A stretch of DNA of 64,000 nt, from the NCBI GenBank assembly GCA_045596745.1, contig JAZODA010000065.1, forward strand, positions 1-64,000, given 5' to 3'. Shown here piece by piece: positions 1-8,747 of the stretch. The stretch's first letter is position 1, and every line of letters begins with the position of its first letter. The notes beneath the pieces were generated by a model, which did not search any database, was not told the origin of the DNA, and saw only the letters and a list, made by a program, of their open reading frames with translations. The translations under genes and the position numbers were made by a program. This DNA is from RGIG3009 sp045596745. GTDB lineage: Bacteria; Bacillota; Clostridia; Oscillospirales; Acutalibacteraceae.

Positions 1-80
1 TCCCGAACACGGCAGTTAAGCTCACTTGCGCCGACAATACTTGGCTGGTAGCGGCCCGGGAAGATAGGTAGACGCCAACA
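1..80 (+). rRNA. rrf: 5S ribosomal RNA, 3' part only
   Basis: The first 80 bases read as the 3' two thirds of a bacterial 5S rRNA: the conserved CCGAACACGG..GTTAAGCTC segment of loop B/helix III, a GCGCCGA segment and the closing AGGTAGACGCCAAC strand. The 5' end lies outside the window, so an rRNA operon probably ends here. A strong terminator follows at once. Confidence 0.9.
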
Positions 81-120
81 CAAAACAAAAGCTCCGACAA
101 ATGTCGGAGCTTTTGTTTTG
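81..120 (+). terminator. Intrinsic terminator of the rRNA operon
   Basis: A perfect 19-bp stem (81-99 with 102-120) with a 2-nt apex, GC-rich at the tip (GCTCCGACA) and A/T-rich at the base, so the 3' arm itself supplies the U-rich tail. It lies directly behind the 5S rRNA. Confidence 0.9.
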
Positions 121-259
121 TGTACACTTGGGGTAGCCCCCCAAGTGCTTGATCCGCTTCGCTCTATATGCAGGGGAATCCTGAAGGTTTCCCCGCAACA
201 CCCCCTCCTTCCGAACCTTGCGCTAAGATGAGCGGGGCACAGATATACGCGCTCAAACT
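121..259. other. Intergenic spacer without a recognisable gene
   Basis: No tRNA cloverleaf or RBS-preceded reading frame could be found here on either strand. A 9-bp hairpin (125-133 with 139-147) without a U tract is present; it may be a second weak terminator of the rRNA operon. Confidence 0.5.
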
Positions 260-292
260 GCACTCAACCAATCGGTTGGGTGCTTTTCTTTT
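260..292 (+). terminator. Intrinsic terminator
   Basis: A 10-bp stem (GCACTCAACC at 260-269 with GGTTGGGTGC at 274-283, one G-U pair) followed by TTTTCTTTT. It insulates the surface-protein gene downstream from rRNA read-through. Confidence 0.75.
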
Positions 293-388
293 ATTCCTTA
301 TTATATAGGCGCGATGTTTGTCGACTTGCGAGAAGGAGCTTTTCGGGTGCTGGTAAAACTTGCCTTTTTGGTCACTCGCAAAAGAAGA

Positions 389-418
389 TTGTCTGATTGT
401 GTTAGTAAAATGTACAAT
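389..418 (+). promoter_or_regulatory. Candidate sigma-A promoter of the giant surface protein
   Basis: TTGTCT (389-394), an 18-bp spacer and TACAAT (413-418), about 70 nt before the start codon at 489. It is the best match in the spacer but the -35 is imperfect. Confidence 0.5.
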
Positions 419-488
419 TCTCCACTGCTTGTAGAGGATGGTTTTTGGTATTATTATTTTGTACAAAAGTTTCCAAGGGGGAGATTTT

Positions 489-3400
489 ATGAAATTGTAT
501 GCCAAACAGGCGATGGCATGGGTGCTGGCAATGACTTTGCTGGTCACTTGTGCGATCGGCGGATTGGTGCTGCCCGCTGCGGCGGAAGAGACCAATCTGT
601 TTGTGAACGGCGACTTCGAAGAGGGCGCTACCGCTTCGTGGGGTAGAAGTGCCATGATTCTCGAGGGCGTCGGCAAAGACGGCAGCTACGGATATTACTA
701 TGAGCGCACGGAGACCAACTCCAGCACGGGAACCGGTCAGATGCGCTATAAGTCCGCTTTGTTGACCAAGATGGAGGCATCGACGAAGTACGTTTTGTCG
801 TTCGATTATAAGAACGAGGGTACGGCTGTTGGTCAGCTGTACTTCGACAAGGCGTTCGGTGTGACCGACGACGGCGTGTCGATGATGGCGAATAAGACGA
901 TTTATCTGCCCGCGGACGCGACCGAGTGGCGGACGATGACGTATACCTTCATTACGCCCGAAGAGATTGTTGCGAACAGCGGCTGGGAGTTCTCCATCCG
1001 TACCATTCGCGGCACGGGTAAGGTTTGGGCCGATAACTTTTCTCTTGTGAAGGCAAGCGAAGTGGTCGCTCCGACGGCGACTTCTGTTGTGCTGAACAAA
1101 ACCGCGCTGGAACTGTCTGTTGGTGCCAGCGAGACGCTGACTGCATCTGTTCTCCCCGAGGGTGCGTCTGCTGACGGTATTGTGTGGACGACCTCCGATG
1201 CGGCGGTTGCTACGGTGGAAAACGGCAAAGTGACGGCGGTCTCCGCCGGCGCAGCGACGATTACCGCGACGCTGGGCAGCCTGTCGGCTACCTGTGTTGT
1301 GACGATTGCTGCTGCTCAGGAGCCCGACAACGGCTCGACCATTATCTACAGCGACTTCAACGGCACGGAGTCCGGTTGGAAATATAACGACACGGTTGAA
1401 GGCCTGTTTACGAAGAACGATCCTGTTCCGCTGATGACGGATGCCGACGGCAACAAGTATATCCAGATTCCCGCGAACGGCAAAGTGATTCAGGGCCCGG
1501 GCGTTGATTGCGACGTCAAGGCCGGCGACTGGATTCGCATTGATTTCAAGATGCGCAAGAACCACACCGGTAAACTGCGCTTCGGCATTCAGGTGCGTAG
1601 CATTGTTGACGGTTACCTGCAGCCTGACTGGTTTGTGTCCACCAGTACGTCGGGCACCAACAACAACGGCGAATGGTTCACCTATACGTTCTACGCAAAG
1701 GCTGCGAAAGACTCGAGCAAGATTACGCTGGGCGCTTTGCAGATTGCCGGTAACTCCGCAGCGGACGTGCTTGTGGATCTGGACGATTTCAAGGTTACCA
1801 ACCTCGGTGGCGTAGCAATGGAAACGCTGCCCTTCCTGTCCAACGGCACGATGGATGAGCAGGCTGCCGAGTATAACGACTACGGTTTCGGCGGTATGTT
1901 CTTTGATGGCGGCGAAATCGAAGCCGATCCCGATGATGCGACCAACAAGGTTCTGCACATGACCGGCTCGACGCAGGCATATCTGTACCCGGATTTCCGC
2001 ACCTACAAAGTGGGCACGTCTACCAAGACGCACGGCGTGCAGGCGGAAAAGATGTATAAGCTGACCTACCGTGTGAAGGGTACCGGCACGACCTCTCCCA
2101 AAACGGTGTCTTCGTACGCTACGGTTCTCGAGACGATTGGCGAGCCCGACGTGGCCTCTGCCGAGTGGAAGACCGTTACGGTTTACATTAAAACCACCGC
2201 GTCTGCCAACAACGCGTATACGTTTGATTTCAAAACGACGGGTGACGTCTATCTGGACGATTTCACTATGGTCGAAGTGACCGGTGTGGATTCCATCACG
2301 CTGGACAAGACCACGATTGCCGAGATGAAACCCGGTGAGGAGGTTGTCCTGACGGCAACGACCACGCCTGCTGGTGCTACTGTGACGTGGGAATCCTCCA
2401 ACACGGCTGTGGCGACGGTTTCCGACGGTAAGATTACAGCTGTTGCTGCCGGTACGGCGACCATCACGGCGACCGCCGGCGACAAGATGGCAACCATCAC
2501 CGTGACGGTTGCGGCGGTTGAGGAGCCTCCGGTGGAAGAGCCCGGCGAGCTGACTATGATCAACGGCGATTTCAACGCGGCTGAGTCCGGTTGGAAGTAC
2601 GGCAGCACGGTTGAGGGTCTGTTTACGAAGAACGATCCCGTTCCGGTGATGACGGATGCCGACGGCAACAAGTACATCCAGATTCCCGCAAACGGCAAAA
2701 CGATTCTGGGCCCGGAAGTTTCTTATGAAATCAAGGCGGGCGACTGGATTCGCGTCGATTTCAAGGTGCGTAAGAACCACACCGGTAAGATGCGCTTTGG
2801 TATTCAGGTGCGCGGCATTTTTGACGGCTACGTACAGCCTGACTGGTTTATGACCACCGGCGCGTCGGCAACCAACAACAACGGCGAATGGTTCACCTAC
2901 ACCTTCTATGCAAAGGCAGGAAAAGATGCTACCCAGATTTCCTTGGGTGCTCTGCAGATTGCCGGCAACTCCGCAGCGGACGTGCTGCTCGATCTGGACG
3001 ATATCAAGCTGACCTACCTGGGTGCTGTGGAAGAAACTGCGCTTCCGCTGCTGTCCAACGGTACGATGGACGAACAGGCGGCCGAGTACAACGACTACGG
3101 CTTCGGCGGTTTGTTCTTTGACGGTGGTAAGATTGAAGTCGATCCCGACGATGCGACCAACAACGTGCTGCATATGACCGCTGCATCCCAGGCGTATCTG
3201 TATCCCAACTTCCGCACCTACAAGGTGGGCACCTCCAACAAGGCGTTCGGCGTGCAGGCGGAAAAGGTGTATAAGCTGACCTACCGCATGAAGGGCACCG
3301 GTACGACCTCTCCCAAGACGGTGTCTACGTACGCTACGGTTCTCGAGACGATCGGCGAGCCCGGCGTGGCTTCTGCCGAGTGGAAGACGATTACGGTTTA

Positions 3401-6400
3401 CATCAAGACCACTGCTTCGGCGAGCAGCTTGTATACGTTTGACTTCCGCACCACCGGCGACGTGTATCTGGATGATTTCACCATGGTGGAAGTCACCGAT
3501 ATTGACGCGCTGGCACTGGATAAAGCGGAACTCGATGAAATGCTGCCGGGCGAAACGGTCACGCTGACCGCAACCACCACGCCTGCCGGCTATCCTGTGA
3601 CCTGGACCTCCTCCGACGAGACGGTGGCGACGGTTGTGGATGGCAAAATCACGGCTGTTGGCGATGGTACCGCTACCATCACGGCGACTGCCGGTTCCAA
3701 GACGGCGACCATCACTGTTAAAGTGAAGGATCCCGGCAAGGCAACCGCCATCGCACTTGACAAGACCGAGACGACCCTGATTAAGGGTAACACGCTGACC
3801 TTGACGCTGACGACCACCCCCGCCGGTTCTCGTTACGATTCGCTGACCTGGACTTCCTCCGATGAAACGGTGGCGACGGTCGCGAACGGCGTTGTGACCG
3901 CTACGGACAAAGAAGGCGAAGCAGTCATCACCGCTACCGCGATGGTGGACGGCGCTCCGCTCGTGGCGAGCTGCAAGATTAAGGTGCTGGGCAATGCGAC
4001 GAGCATTGAGGCGACGGTAGAAAGCCTGCATCTGTCCACGGCAGTTTCCGCGACTATCGCTGTGACCGAGACGATTGATCTGGTTGTGACGCCTGCCGGC
4101 TCTTACACCGGTACGCTGACCTGGACCTCCTCCGATGAGGCGGTGGCGACGGTTGTTGACGGCAAGGTGACGGCTCGTGCCGAGGGTACCGCCATCATCA
4201 CCGTGACCAATGGCACGCTGAGCGACACCGTTACCGTGAAGGTTGACACGTTCGGTCAGCGCGTCCCCGGCGGCGACTTTGAAGGCGACGACTGGAACAT
4301 TCCGTACTGGTCGAAGATTATTGCCGAAGGAAAAGCTCAGGTTGTGGTCGACCCGACCAATCCTGATAACCACGTGATGGCGATTCCCGCCAACGCGACG
4401 GCCGGCTGGTATATGTCTCCGATGGTGGTCAACGCCGGTCGCACCTACAAGATTACCTACAAAGCGAAGAGCGAAGCGGGATACACCGAAGTGTATTTCG
4501 AGTATGCCAACTCGGTCGAAAACGGCGGTTGGAAGAAGCGCTCCATCGCGAAGGACGGTTGGGTAGAGATTACGGAAATCTTTACCACGAAATCGACCTT
4601 GAACCGCAACTACGTTGTGGCGTTTGCTAACCACTGGGATGCCACGCTGTACATTGACGATTTCTCCGTGGTGGAGCTGCCCGAGGCAACCGCTATCGAG
4701 CTGATTCCCGACGGCAATGTTGAACTGATGCCGAGCGGCACGATGACGCTGACGACCAAGACGACGCCTGCCGAAGCGAGTGCCGGTACGTTGACCTGGA
4801 CCTCCAGCGCGCCGAGCATCATTTCGGTGAGCAGCAGCGGTGTGATTACCGCCGTTGCGAGCGAGGGTAAGGCAACCATTACCGTGACCACGCCCAAGGG
4901 CCTGACCGACAGTGTCGAGGTTACGATTAACGAGTATGCCAACCTGCTTGAAAACGGTGACTTCGAAGCGGGCTCTGTCAACTGGAAGAAGTCCGACGGC
5001 AAGGTTCTCCCGGGCGTCGGTAAGGATGGCAGCTACGGCTATCAGGTTGGTCACTACGTCAGCGAGCGCGGCGAGTGGTACTACTCCAAGGCGCTGCCCG
5101 TTATGCCGGGTACGACGTATATCCTGTCTTTCGATTACTACGCAACGCCCAGCTCCGATAATCTGCGTATTTTCTCCAACAACATCAGCTTGGGCAACCT
5201 GCGCGCCTCCAAGGGCAATGGTGAGTGGAAGACGATGTCGAAGGTCTTTACGACTTCGCCGACGATGAAGCTCAATCCCACCTGGGATATCGCGATTGTG
5301 TGCGACGGTGTCGTCGGTGAAGACGTTATCATCGATAACATCAGCTTGAAGCTTTACAACTCGGGCATCGCAGCAGAGAGCATCACGATGAACTATTCCG
5401 AAATGACGCTGCTGCCCGGTCGCACCGGCGGTCTGGCCATCAGCGCCGTGCCGGTCGATGGCGACATCAACCGCTCTACCTGGACCTCCAGTGATGAGAA
5501 CGTGGCGACCGTCGAGTATGGCGTGGTTACCGCTGTCGGTAAGGGTACCGCAACTATCACTGCCACCACCCGTAGCGGTCTGACGGCAACGTGTAAGGTG
5601 ACGGTGTCCGGCACCCCCGCGCTTATCCTGAACGGCACGTTTAACGACACCGCCGATGATTCGTGGAAGCTGGAGGGCGGCGCTAAGCTGACTCCCGAAG
5701 TCGGCTCGATGAACACCATCGCTGCCGAGCTGGTGAAAGACAGTACGATTAGCCAGAGCGTTACCGGCCTGAAGCCGGAGACGACCTATCAGCTGTTTGT
5801 GCGCTATCGTGCGGCGGCAACCGGCAGCACGCTGAAGGCTACTTTGAACAACGGTGCAACCGCACTGTTTGAGAAGACCGAAAGTGCGGCGGTTGCCTGG
5901 ACGACGAAGACCTACGAGTTCACGACCGGCGCAACGCTGGAAGACACTTCGACGCTGGTCTTCTCGGTGGCAAGCGGCAACGGCCCGATTTACCTTGACA
6001 ACATCTTCATCTCCGAAAAGGCTTCGCTGGTCGACCTGGTTGTGGACAGCGTTGTCTGGGCAGGCGGCGACGAGCAGGTAACTCCCGGAACGGAGCTGTA
6101 CTTTGCCGTTACCTTCAGCAACAAGGGCGAAGATCCGGTTAAGGCGGATTCGGTCATTGCTATCGATATCTGCGTGGACGGCACGCCGATTCAGACGCTC
6201 AACTACACGGTTGGTGCAGCAGGCTTTGCCGGTGGCACTACCGATATGATTATCGGCGATACGCCGTGGGCGGCTGTGAAGGGTGACCACGTCGTTTCCG
6301 TCCGCATCAACCCGGCGCTGTCGGTGCTGGAAATGAACACGGATAACAACAACACGGTGCAGACCCTGTTGCGTGTTGACGAGACTCCTCTGGAAATTCC

Positions 6401-7598
6401 GGAGCTGGCCGAGCTTGCCGGCTTTACCACGCTGAGCTTCAGCGAAGATTTCGACTCTCTGGACACCATCGATATGTATGGCACCGGTAAGGACGGCTAC
6501 AAGTGGTATGTCACTCGTCCGTACTCCACGCCGAACGTCGAGACGGATGACTACGAAATCAACGATGGTATTATGACCCTGAAGCTCGACAACTCGAGAT
6601 ACAACTACGGTCTTGCTACGATGGATATCAAGACCGGTATCGGTTACCAGTACAACTACGGTTACCTTGAGTTCCGCATTCGTGTTAAGGATTACGACGA
6701 AAACCTGCACGGAGGTCCTGCTATCTGGTCGTTGCCGTATGGCAAGCTGGTCAGCGACCCCGCGACCACGCGTTGGGTGGAAATGGACTGGATGGAGTAT
6801 TGGGGCACTCGCGGCGGCAGCTTCCCCGATGGTCACTACACCGTGTCGGTGCACGACCTTTCCGGTGAGGGCTACGAAGGCGAAGCGCTGCAGTACAAGA
6901 ACTCCAACTACTCGCGCGGCGGTCTTGCCGATCAGGAATGGCATACGATGGGCTTCCTGTGGGATTACGGCAAGGTTATCGCTTACCTCGATGGTGAGAT
7001 GGTAATGAAGCTGACCTACTCCGAAGAAACCGGTGCTTCTCCGAACCCGACGATTGTCAAGGGCAGCATGCTGACGGCAATGGATGCGTTTACGCTGATG
7101 GATACGCAGTATCTGCCGATTATCATCTGCGCCTCGCTCGACAACCAGATGGATATCGACTATCTCCGCGTCTGGACCGGTACCGGTGGTGGTTCCATCC
7201 CGGGCATCGGCGGTGACGGCGAAGAGGAAGAGGAAGGCACCGTCGTGGATATGGCGGCTGAGGACTTCTGGTACAACTACTGCACCGACGATTGGGGCGA
7301 TCCGATCGCGGCGGTGAACGACGAGAACTACCAGAACGTGCTGTATGGCAAAGAGATCTGGGAGGTGCTCTCTGAGGAGCGCCGCGCGGAAATCAACGCC
7401 CTGCTCGAAAGCCTGGGTCAGCCGAGTTACGACGAGATGCTCGCAGACGCGCTGATTCTGGCAGATGGCGGCACGCTCGACGAAGGCGACTCGCCGGATA
7501 CCGGTGAGCACGCACGCGCACTGCCTGCGGTAGTGGCGCTGGCGGCACTGAGTGCGGCGGTTCTTTGGACCTCGCGCAAGCGCAGAAGCAAGCGCTAA
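489..7598 (+). CDS. Giant wall-anchored multidomain protein with C-terminal GH16 glycanase domain
   Basis: A 2,369-aa exported protein. The ATG at 489 is chosen because AAGGGGGAG precedes it and a signal peptide follows (residues 1-33, ending in LPAAA). Then come a CBM4/9-like module (35-190), a Big_2 domain, two near-identical blocks of about 400 aa (282-676 and 687-1080), further Big_2 and CBM-like modules to about 1844, and a CARDB-like domain (about 1847-1964). A GH16 beta-jelly-roll fills about 1971-2231, with the catalytic pattern ExDxxE intact at E2098, D2100 and E2103. The C-terminus has SPDTG at 2336-2340, a hydrophobic helix and an Arg/Lys tail, so sortase-type anchoring is likely. 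GH16 enzymes cut beta-1,3/1,4-glucans or galactans; the exact substrate cannot be read. The segment at about 2240-2330 is unassigned. Confidence 0.85.
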   Translation: MKLYAKQAMAWVLAMTLLVTCAIGGLVLPAAAEETNLFVNGDFEEGATASWGRSAMILEGVGKDGSYGYYYERTETNSSTGTGQMRYKSALLTKMEASTKYVLSFDYKNEGTAVGQLYFDKAFGVTDDGVSMMANKTIYLPADATEWRTMTYTFITPEEIVANSGWEFSIRTIRGTGKVWADNFSLVKASEVVAPTATSVVLNKTALELSVGASETLTASVLPEGASADGIVWTTSDAAVATVENGKVTAVSAGAATITATLGSLSATCVVTIAAAQEPDNGSTIIYSDFNGTESGWKYNDTVEGLFTKNDPVPLMTDADGNKYIQIPANGKVIQGPGVDCDVKAGDWIRIDFKMRKNHTGKLRFGIQVRSIVDGYLQPDWFVSTSTSGTNNNGEWFTYTFYAKAAKDSSKITLGALQIAGNSAADVLVDLDDFKVTNLGGVAMETLPFLSNGTMDEQAAEYNDYGFGGMFFDGGEIEADPDDATNKVLHMTGSTQAYLYPDFRTYKVGTSTKTHGVQAEKMYKLTYRVKGTGTTSPKTVSSYATVLETIGEPDVASAEWKTVTVYIKTTASANNAYTFDFKTTGDVYLDDFTMVEVTGVDSITLDKTTIAEMKPGEEVVLTATTTPAGATVTWESSNTAVATVSDGKITAVAAGTATITATAGDKMATITVTVAAVEEPPVEEPGELTMINGDFNAAESGWKYGSTVEGLFTKNDPVPVMTDADGNKYIQIPANGKTILGPEVSYEIKAGDWIRVDFKVRKNHTGKMRFGIQVRGIFDGYVQPDWFMTTGASATNNNGEWFTYTFYAKAGKDATQISLGALQIAGNSAADVLLDLDDIKLTYLGAVEETALPLLSNGTMDEQAAEYNDYGFGGLFFDGGKIEVDPDDATNNVLHMTAASQAYLYPNFRTYKVGTSNKAFGVQAEKVYKLTYRMKGTGTTSPKTVSTYATVLETIGEPGVASAEWKTITVYIKTTASASSLYTFDFRTTGDVYLDDFTMVEVTDIDALALDKAELDEMLPGETVTLTATTTPAGYPVTWTSSDETVATVVDGKITAVGDGTATITATAGSKTATITVKVKDPGKATAIALDKTETTLIKGNTLTLTLTTTPAGSRYDSLTWTSSDETVATVANGVVTATDKEGEAVITATAMVDGAPLVASCKIKVLGNATSIEATVESLHLSTAVSATIAVTETIDLVVTPAGSYTGTLTWTSSDEAVATVVDGKVTARAEGTAIITVTNGTLSDTVTVKVDTFGQRVPGGDFEGDDWNIPYWSKIIAEGKAQVVVDPTNPDNHVMAIPANATAGWYMSPMVVNAGRTYKITYKAKSEAGYTEVYFEYANSVENGGWKKRSIAKDGWVEITEIFTTKSTLNRNYVVAFANHWDATLYIDDFSVVELPEATAIELIPDGNVELMPSGTMTLTTKTTPAEASAGTLTWTSSAPSIISVSSSGVITAVASEGKATITVTTPKGLTDSVEVTINEYANLLENGDFEAGSVNWKKSDGKVLPGVGKDGSYGYQVGHYVSERGEWYYSKALPVMPGTTYILSFDYYATPSSDNLRIFSNNISLGNLRASKGNGEWKTMSKVFTTSPTMKLNPTWDIAIVCDGVVGEDVIIDNISLKLYNSGIAAESITMNYSEMTLLPGRTGGLAISAVPVDGDINRSTWTSSDENVATVEYGVVTAVGKGTATITATTRSGLTATCKVTVSGTPALILNGTFNDTADDSWKLEGGAKLTPEVGSMNTIAAELVKDSTISQSVTGLKPETTYQLFVRYRAAATGSTLKATLNNGATALFEKTESAAVAWTTKTYEFTTGATLEDTSTLVFSVASGNGPIYLDNIFISEKASLVDLVVDSVVWAGGDEQVTPGTELYFAVTFSNKGEDPVKADSVIAIDICVDGTPIQTLNYTVGAAGFAGGTTDMIIGDTPWAAVKGDHVVSVRINPALSVLEMNTDNNNTVQTLLRVDETPLEIPELAELAGFTTLSFSEDFDSLDTIDMYGTGKDGYKWYVTRPYSTPNVETDDYEINDGIMTLKLDNSRYNYGLATMDIKTGIGYQYNYGYLEFRIRVKDYDENLHGGPAIWSLPYGKLVSDPATTRWVEMDWMEYWGTRGGSFPDGHYTVSVHDLSGEGYEGEALQYKNSNYSRGGLADQEWHTMGFLWDYGKVIAYLDGEMVMKLTYSEETGASPNPTIVKGSMLTAMDAFTLMDTQYLPIIICASLDNQMDIDYLRVWTGTGGGSIPGIGGDGEEEEEGTVVDMAAEDFWYNYCTDDWGDPIAAVNDENYQNVLYGKEIWEVLSEERRAEINALLESLGQPSYDEMLADALILADGGTLDEGDSPDTGEHARALPAVVALAALSAAVLWTSRKRRSKR
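1332..3728 (+). repeat. In-frame tandem duplication, period 1,215 bp
   Basis: Two consecutive copies (about 1332-2515 and 2547-3728) inside the giant surface-protein gene, each coding for two CBM-like modules plus one Big_2 domain. Shared landmarks such as the codons for FTKNDPVP lie exactly 1,215 bp (405 codons) apart at 1410 and 2625. The protein copies are closely similar, while synonymous sites differ at many positions. Confidence 0.9.
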
Positions 7599-7615
7599 TC
7601 CAAGCTGTAACAATT

Positions 7616-7650
7616 CAGCGGCCGAGATGTCTCTCGGCCGCTGATTCTTT
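7616..7650 (+). terminator. Intrinsic terminator after the giant surface protein
   Basis: Perfect 12-bp GC-rich stem (CAGCGGCCGAGA at 7616-7627 with its complement at 7632-7643), 4-nt loop, then ATTCTTT. Confidence 0.85.
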
Positions 7651-7659
7651 GTCAAGGAA

Positions 7660-7688
7660 TTGACAGAGAGTTACGAATGTGGTAGGAT
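7660..7688 (+). promoter_or_regulatory. Sigma-A promoter of the Big_2 lipoprotein gene
   Basis: TTGACA (7660-7665), 17-bp spacer, TAGGAT (7683-7688), placed between a terminator and the RBS AGGAGG at 7708. Confidence 0.8.
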
Positions 7689-7721
7689 AAACAGGATGTT
7701 TTTAACAGGAGGTCATACCGT

Positions 7722-8696
7722 ATGAAACGATATGCTGCTTTGCTTTTGGCGGTGCTGATGCTGGTGGCCCTGGTGGGCTGCGGCGAAGAGCCTGCTACCG
7801 ATAAAGTGACGACGACGGTCACAACGACCACCACGACGGAGGCTACGACTACCACAACGGTGGCAGACGGCGAGCCGACGAGCTCGACCACGGAATCCAC
7901 GACCGAGGCTACAACTACCACGACGGCGGGGGACAGCACCTGCGCCCACAGTAATGTGCAGGACGCTGACTGCGACTCCCCGAAGCTTTGCAAGGATTGC
8001 AACGCCACACTGGGTGAAGCGCTGGGTCATGAGTATGCAGGTCGCACCTGCAGCCGCTGCGGCGACCGCAACCCGGAGTATACCACGACCATCGAAGTGA
8101 CCGCTGTTGAATTGGACAAGACCGCGGTGGACTTGGTGGCAGGCGAGACGGTGACGCTCACCCACAAGCTGAAGCCGACGGTTGCTACCGACAAAACGGT
8201 GACGTGGAAGAGCGCAAACGCTGCCATCGCCACGGTGGACGACAACGGTGTGGTGACGGCGGTTGCTCCCGGCGAAACCACGGTGACGGTGTCGAGTGCA
8301 AACGGCAAAACCGCATCCTGCAAGGTTGTGGTGCACGAGATGCTTCTGGAGCTGCCCACGCTTCCGATGGAGCTGTTCTACAATGCGAACGGCAACGGCA
8401 TCATTACGACGATTCAGGTCAATACGGTGAAGTACACCCTCACGAACGGCACGCTGAAGATGGTCTTTGATGGCGAACTGACCTACGACGGCAGTGGAAA
8501 GGGTGGCGCAATGAGCCGTCCGAACTTCGGCTGGCGTCTGCACAAGGATGGTGCGGTTGTTGCCGAGGGTCTGACACAAACCGACGAGGAAATTGCGGTT
8601 GGCAGCCTGGTCAACGGCCTGACGGTGGAAGTACCGTCGGTGACGGCCGGCAAGTACCGCTTGGAGCTGTACAGCACCTACAAGAGAAAAACCTAA
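7722..8696 (+). CDS. Secreted lipoprotein with Cys-rich motif and Big_2 domain
   Basis: A 324-aa protein with its own promoter and a strong RBS (AGGAGG, 9 nt before the ATG). Residues 1-20 form a lipoprotein signal ending in the lipobox LVGC, so it should be lipidated and held on the outer face of the membrane. A Thr-rich linker (about 28-70) follows, then a cysteine-rich segment (about 73-120) with CxxC and CSRCG spacings that could bind zinc. A Big_2 Ig-like domain spans about 122-205, and a C-terminal domain of about 110 aa is unassigned. The linker style matches other surface proteins in the window. No enzymatic motif is visible; an adhesive or scaffold role is an inference. Confidence 0.75.
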   Translation: MKRYAALLLAVLMLVALVGCGEEPATDKVTTTVTTTTTTEATTTTTVADGEPTSSTTESTTEATTTTTAGDSTCAHSNVQDADCDSPKLCKDCNATLGEALGHEYAGRTCSRCGDRNPEYTTTIEVTAVELDKTAVDLVAGETVTLTHKLKPTVATDKTVTWKSANAAIATVDDNGVVTAVAPGETTVTVSSANGKTASCKVVVHEMLLELPTLPMELFYNANGNGIITTIQVNTVKYTLTNGTLKMVFDGELTYDGSGKGGAMSRPNFGWRLHKDGAVVAEGLTQTDEEIAVGSLVNGLTVEVPSVTAGKYRLELYSTYKRKT

Positions 8697-8740
8697 AAAG
8701 AAACCCCGAAGCGATTTCGCTTCGGGGTTTCTTTTCTTTT
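8697..8740. terminator. Bidirectional intrinsic terminator
   Basis: Stem of about 17 bp (AAAGAAACCCCGAAGCG and its complement) with A-rich and T-rich flanks on both sides. It separates the convergent lipoprotein gene (plus) and thiT (minus). Confidence 0.85.
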
Positions 8741-8747
8741 GATGGGA

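Noticed and set aside
125..259. Possible tRNA after the rRNA operon
   Set aside because: Hairpins are present, but no acceptor stem, anticodon loop and TpsiC arm could be fitted together on either strand.
1072..5610. Repeated short sequences that look like a repeat array (CRISPR-like)
   Set aside because: They are codons of recurring Big_2 motifs such as TWTSSDE and ATITA in one open frame, without constant repeats or unique spacers.
402..7655. A 2,417-aa open frame on the minus strand opposite the giant surface protein
   Set aside because: It has no RBS or start context and its predicted product has Arg/His/Val-rich composition with no domains. It arises because the sense gene avoids codons that would give stops in this antisense frame. 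The same holds for 30434-34582, 35451-40190, 44573-47299, 11480-13855, 15610-18018, 19802-22168 and 22003-24516 on the minus strand.
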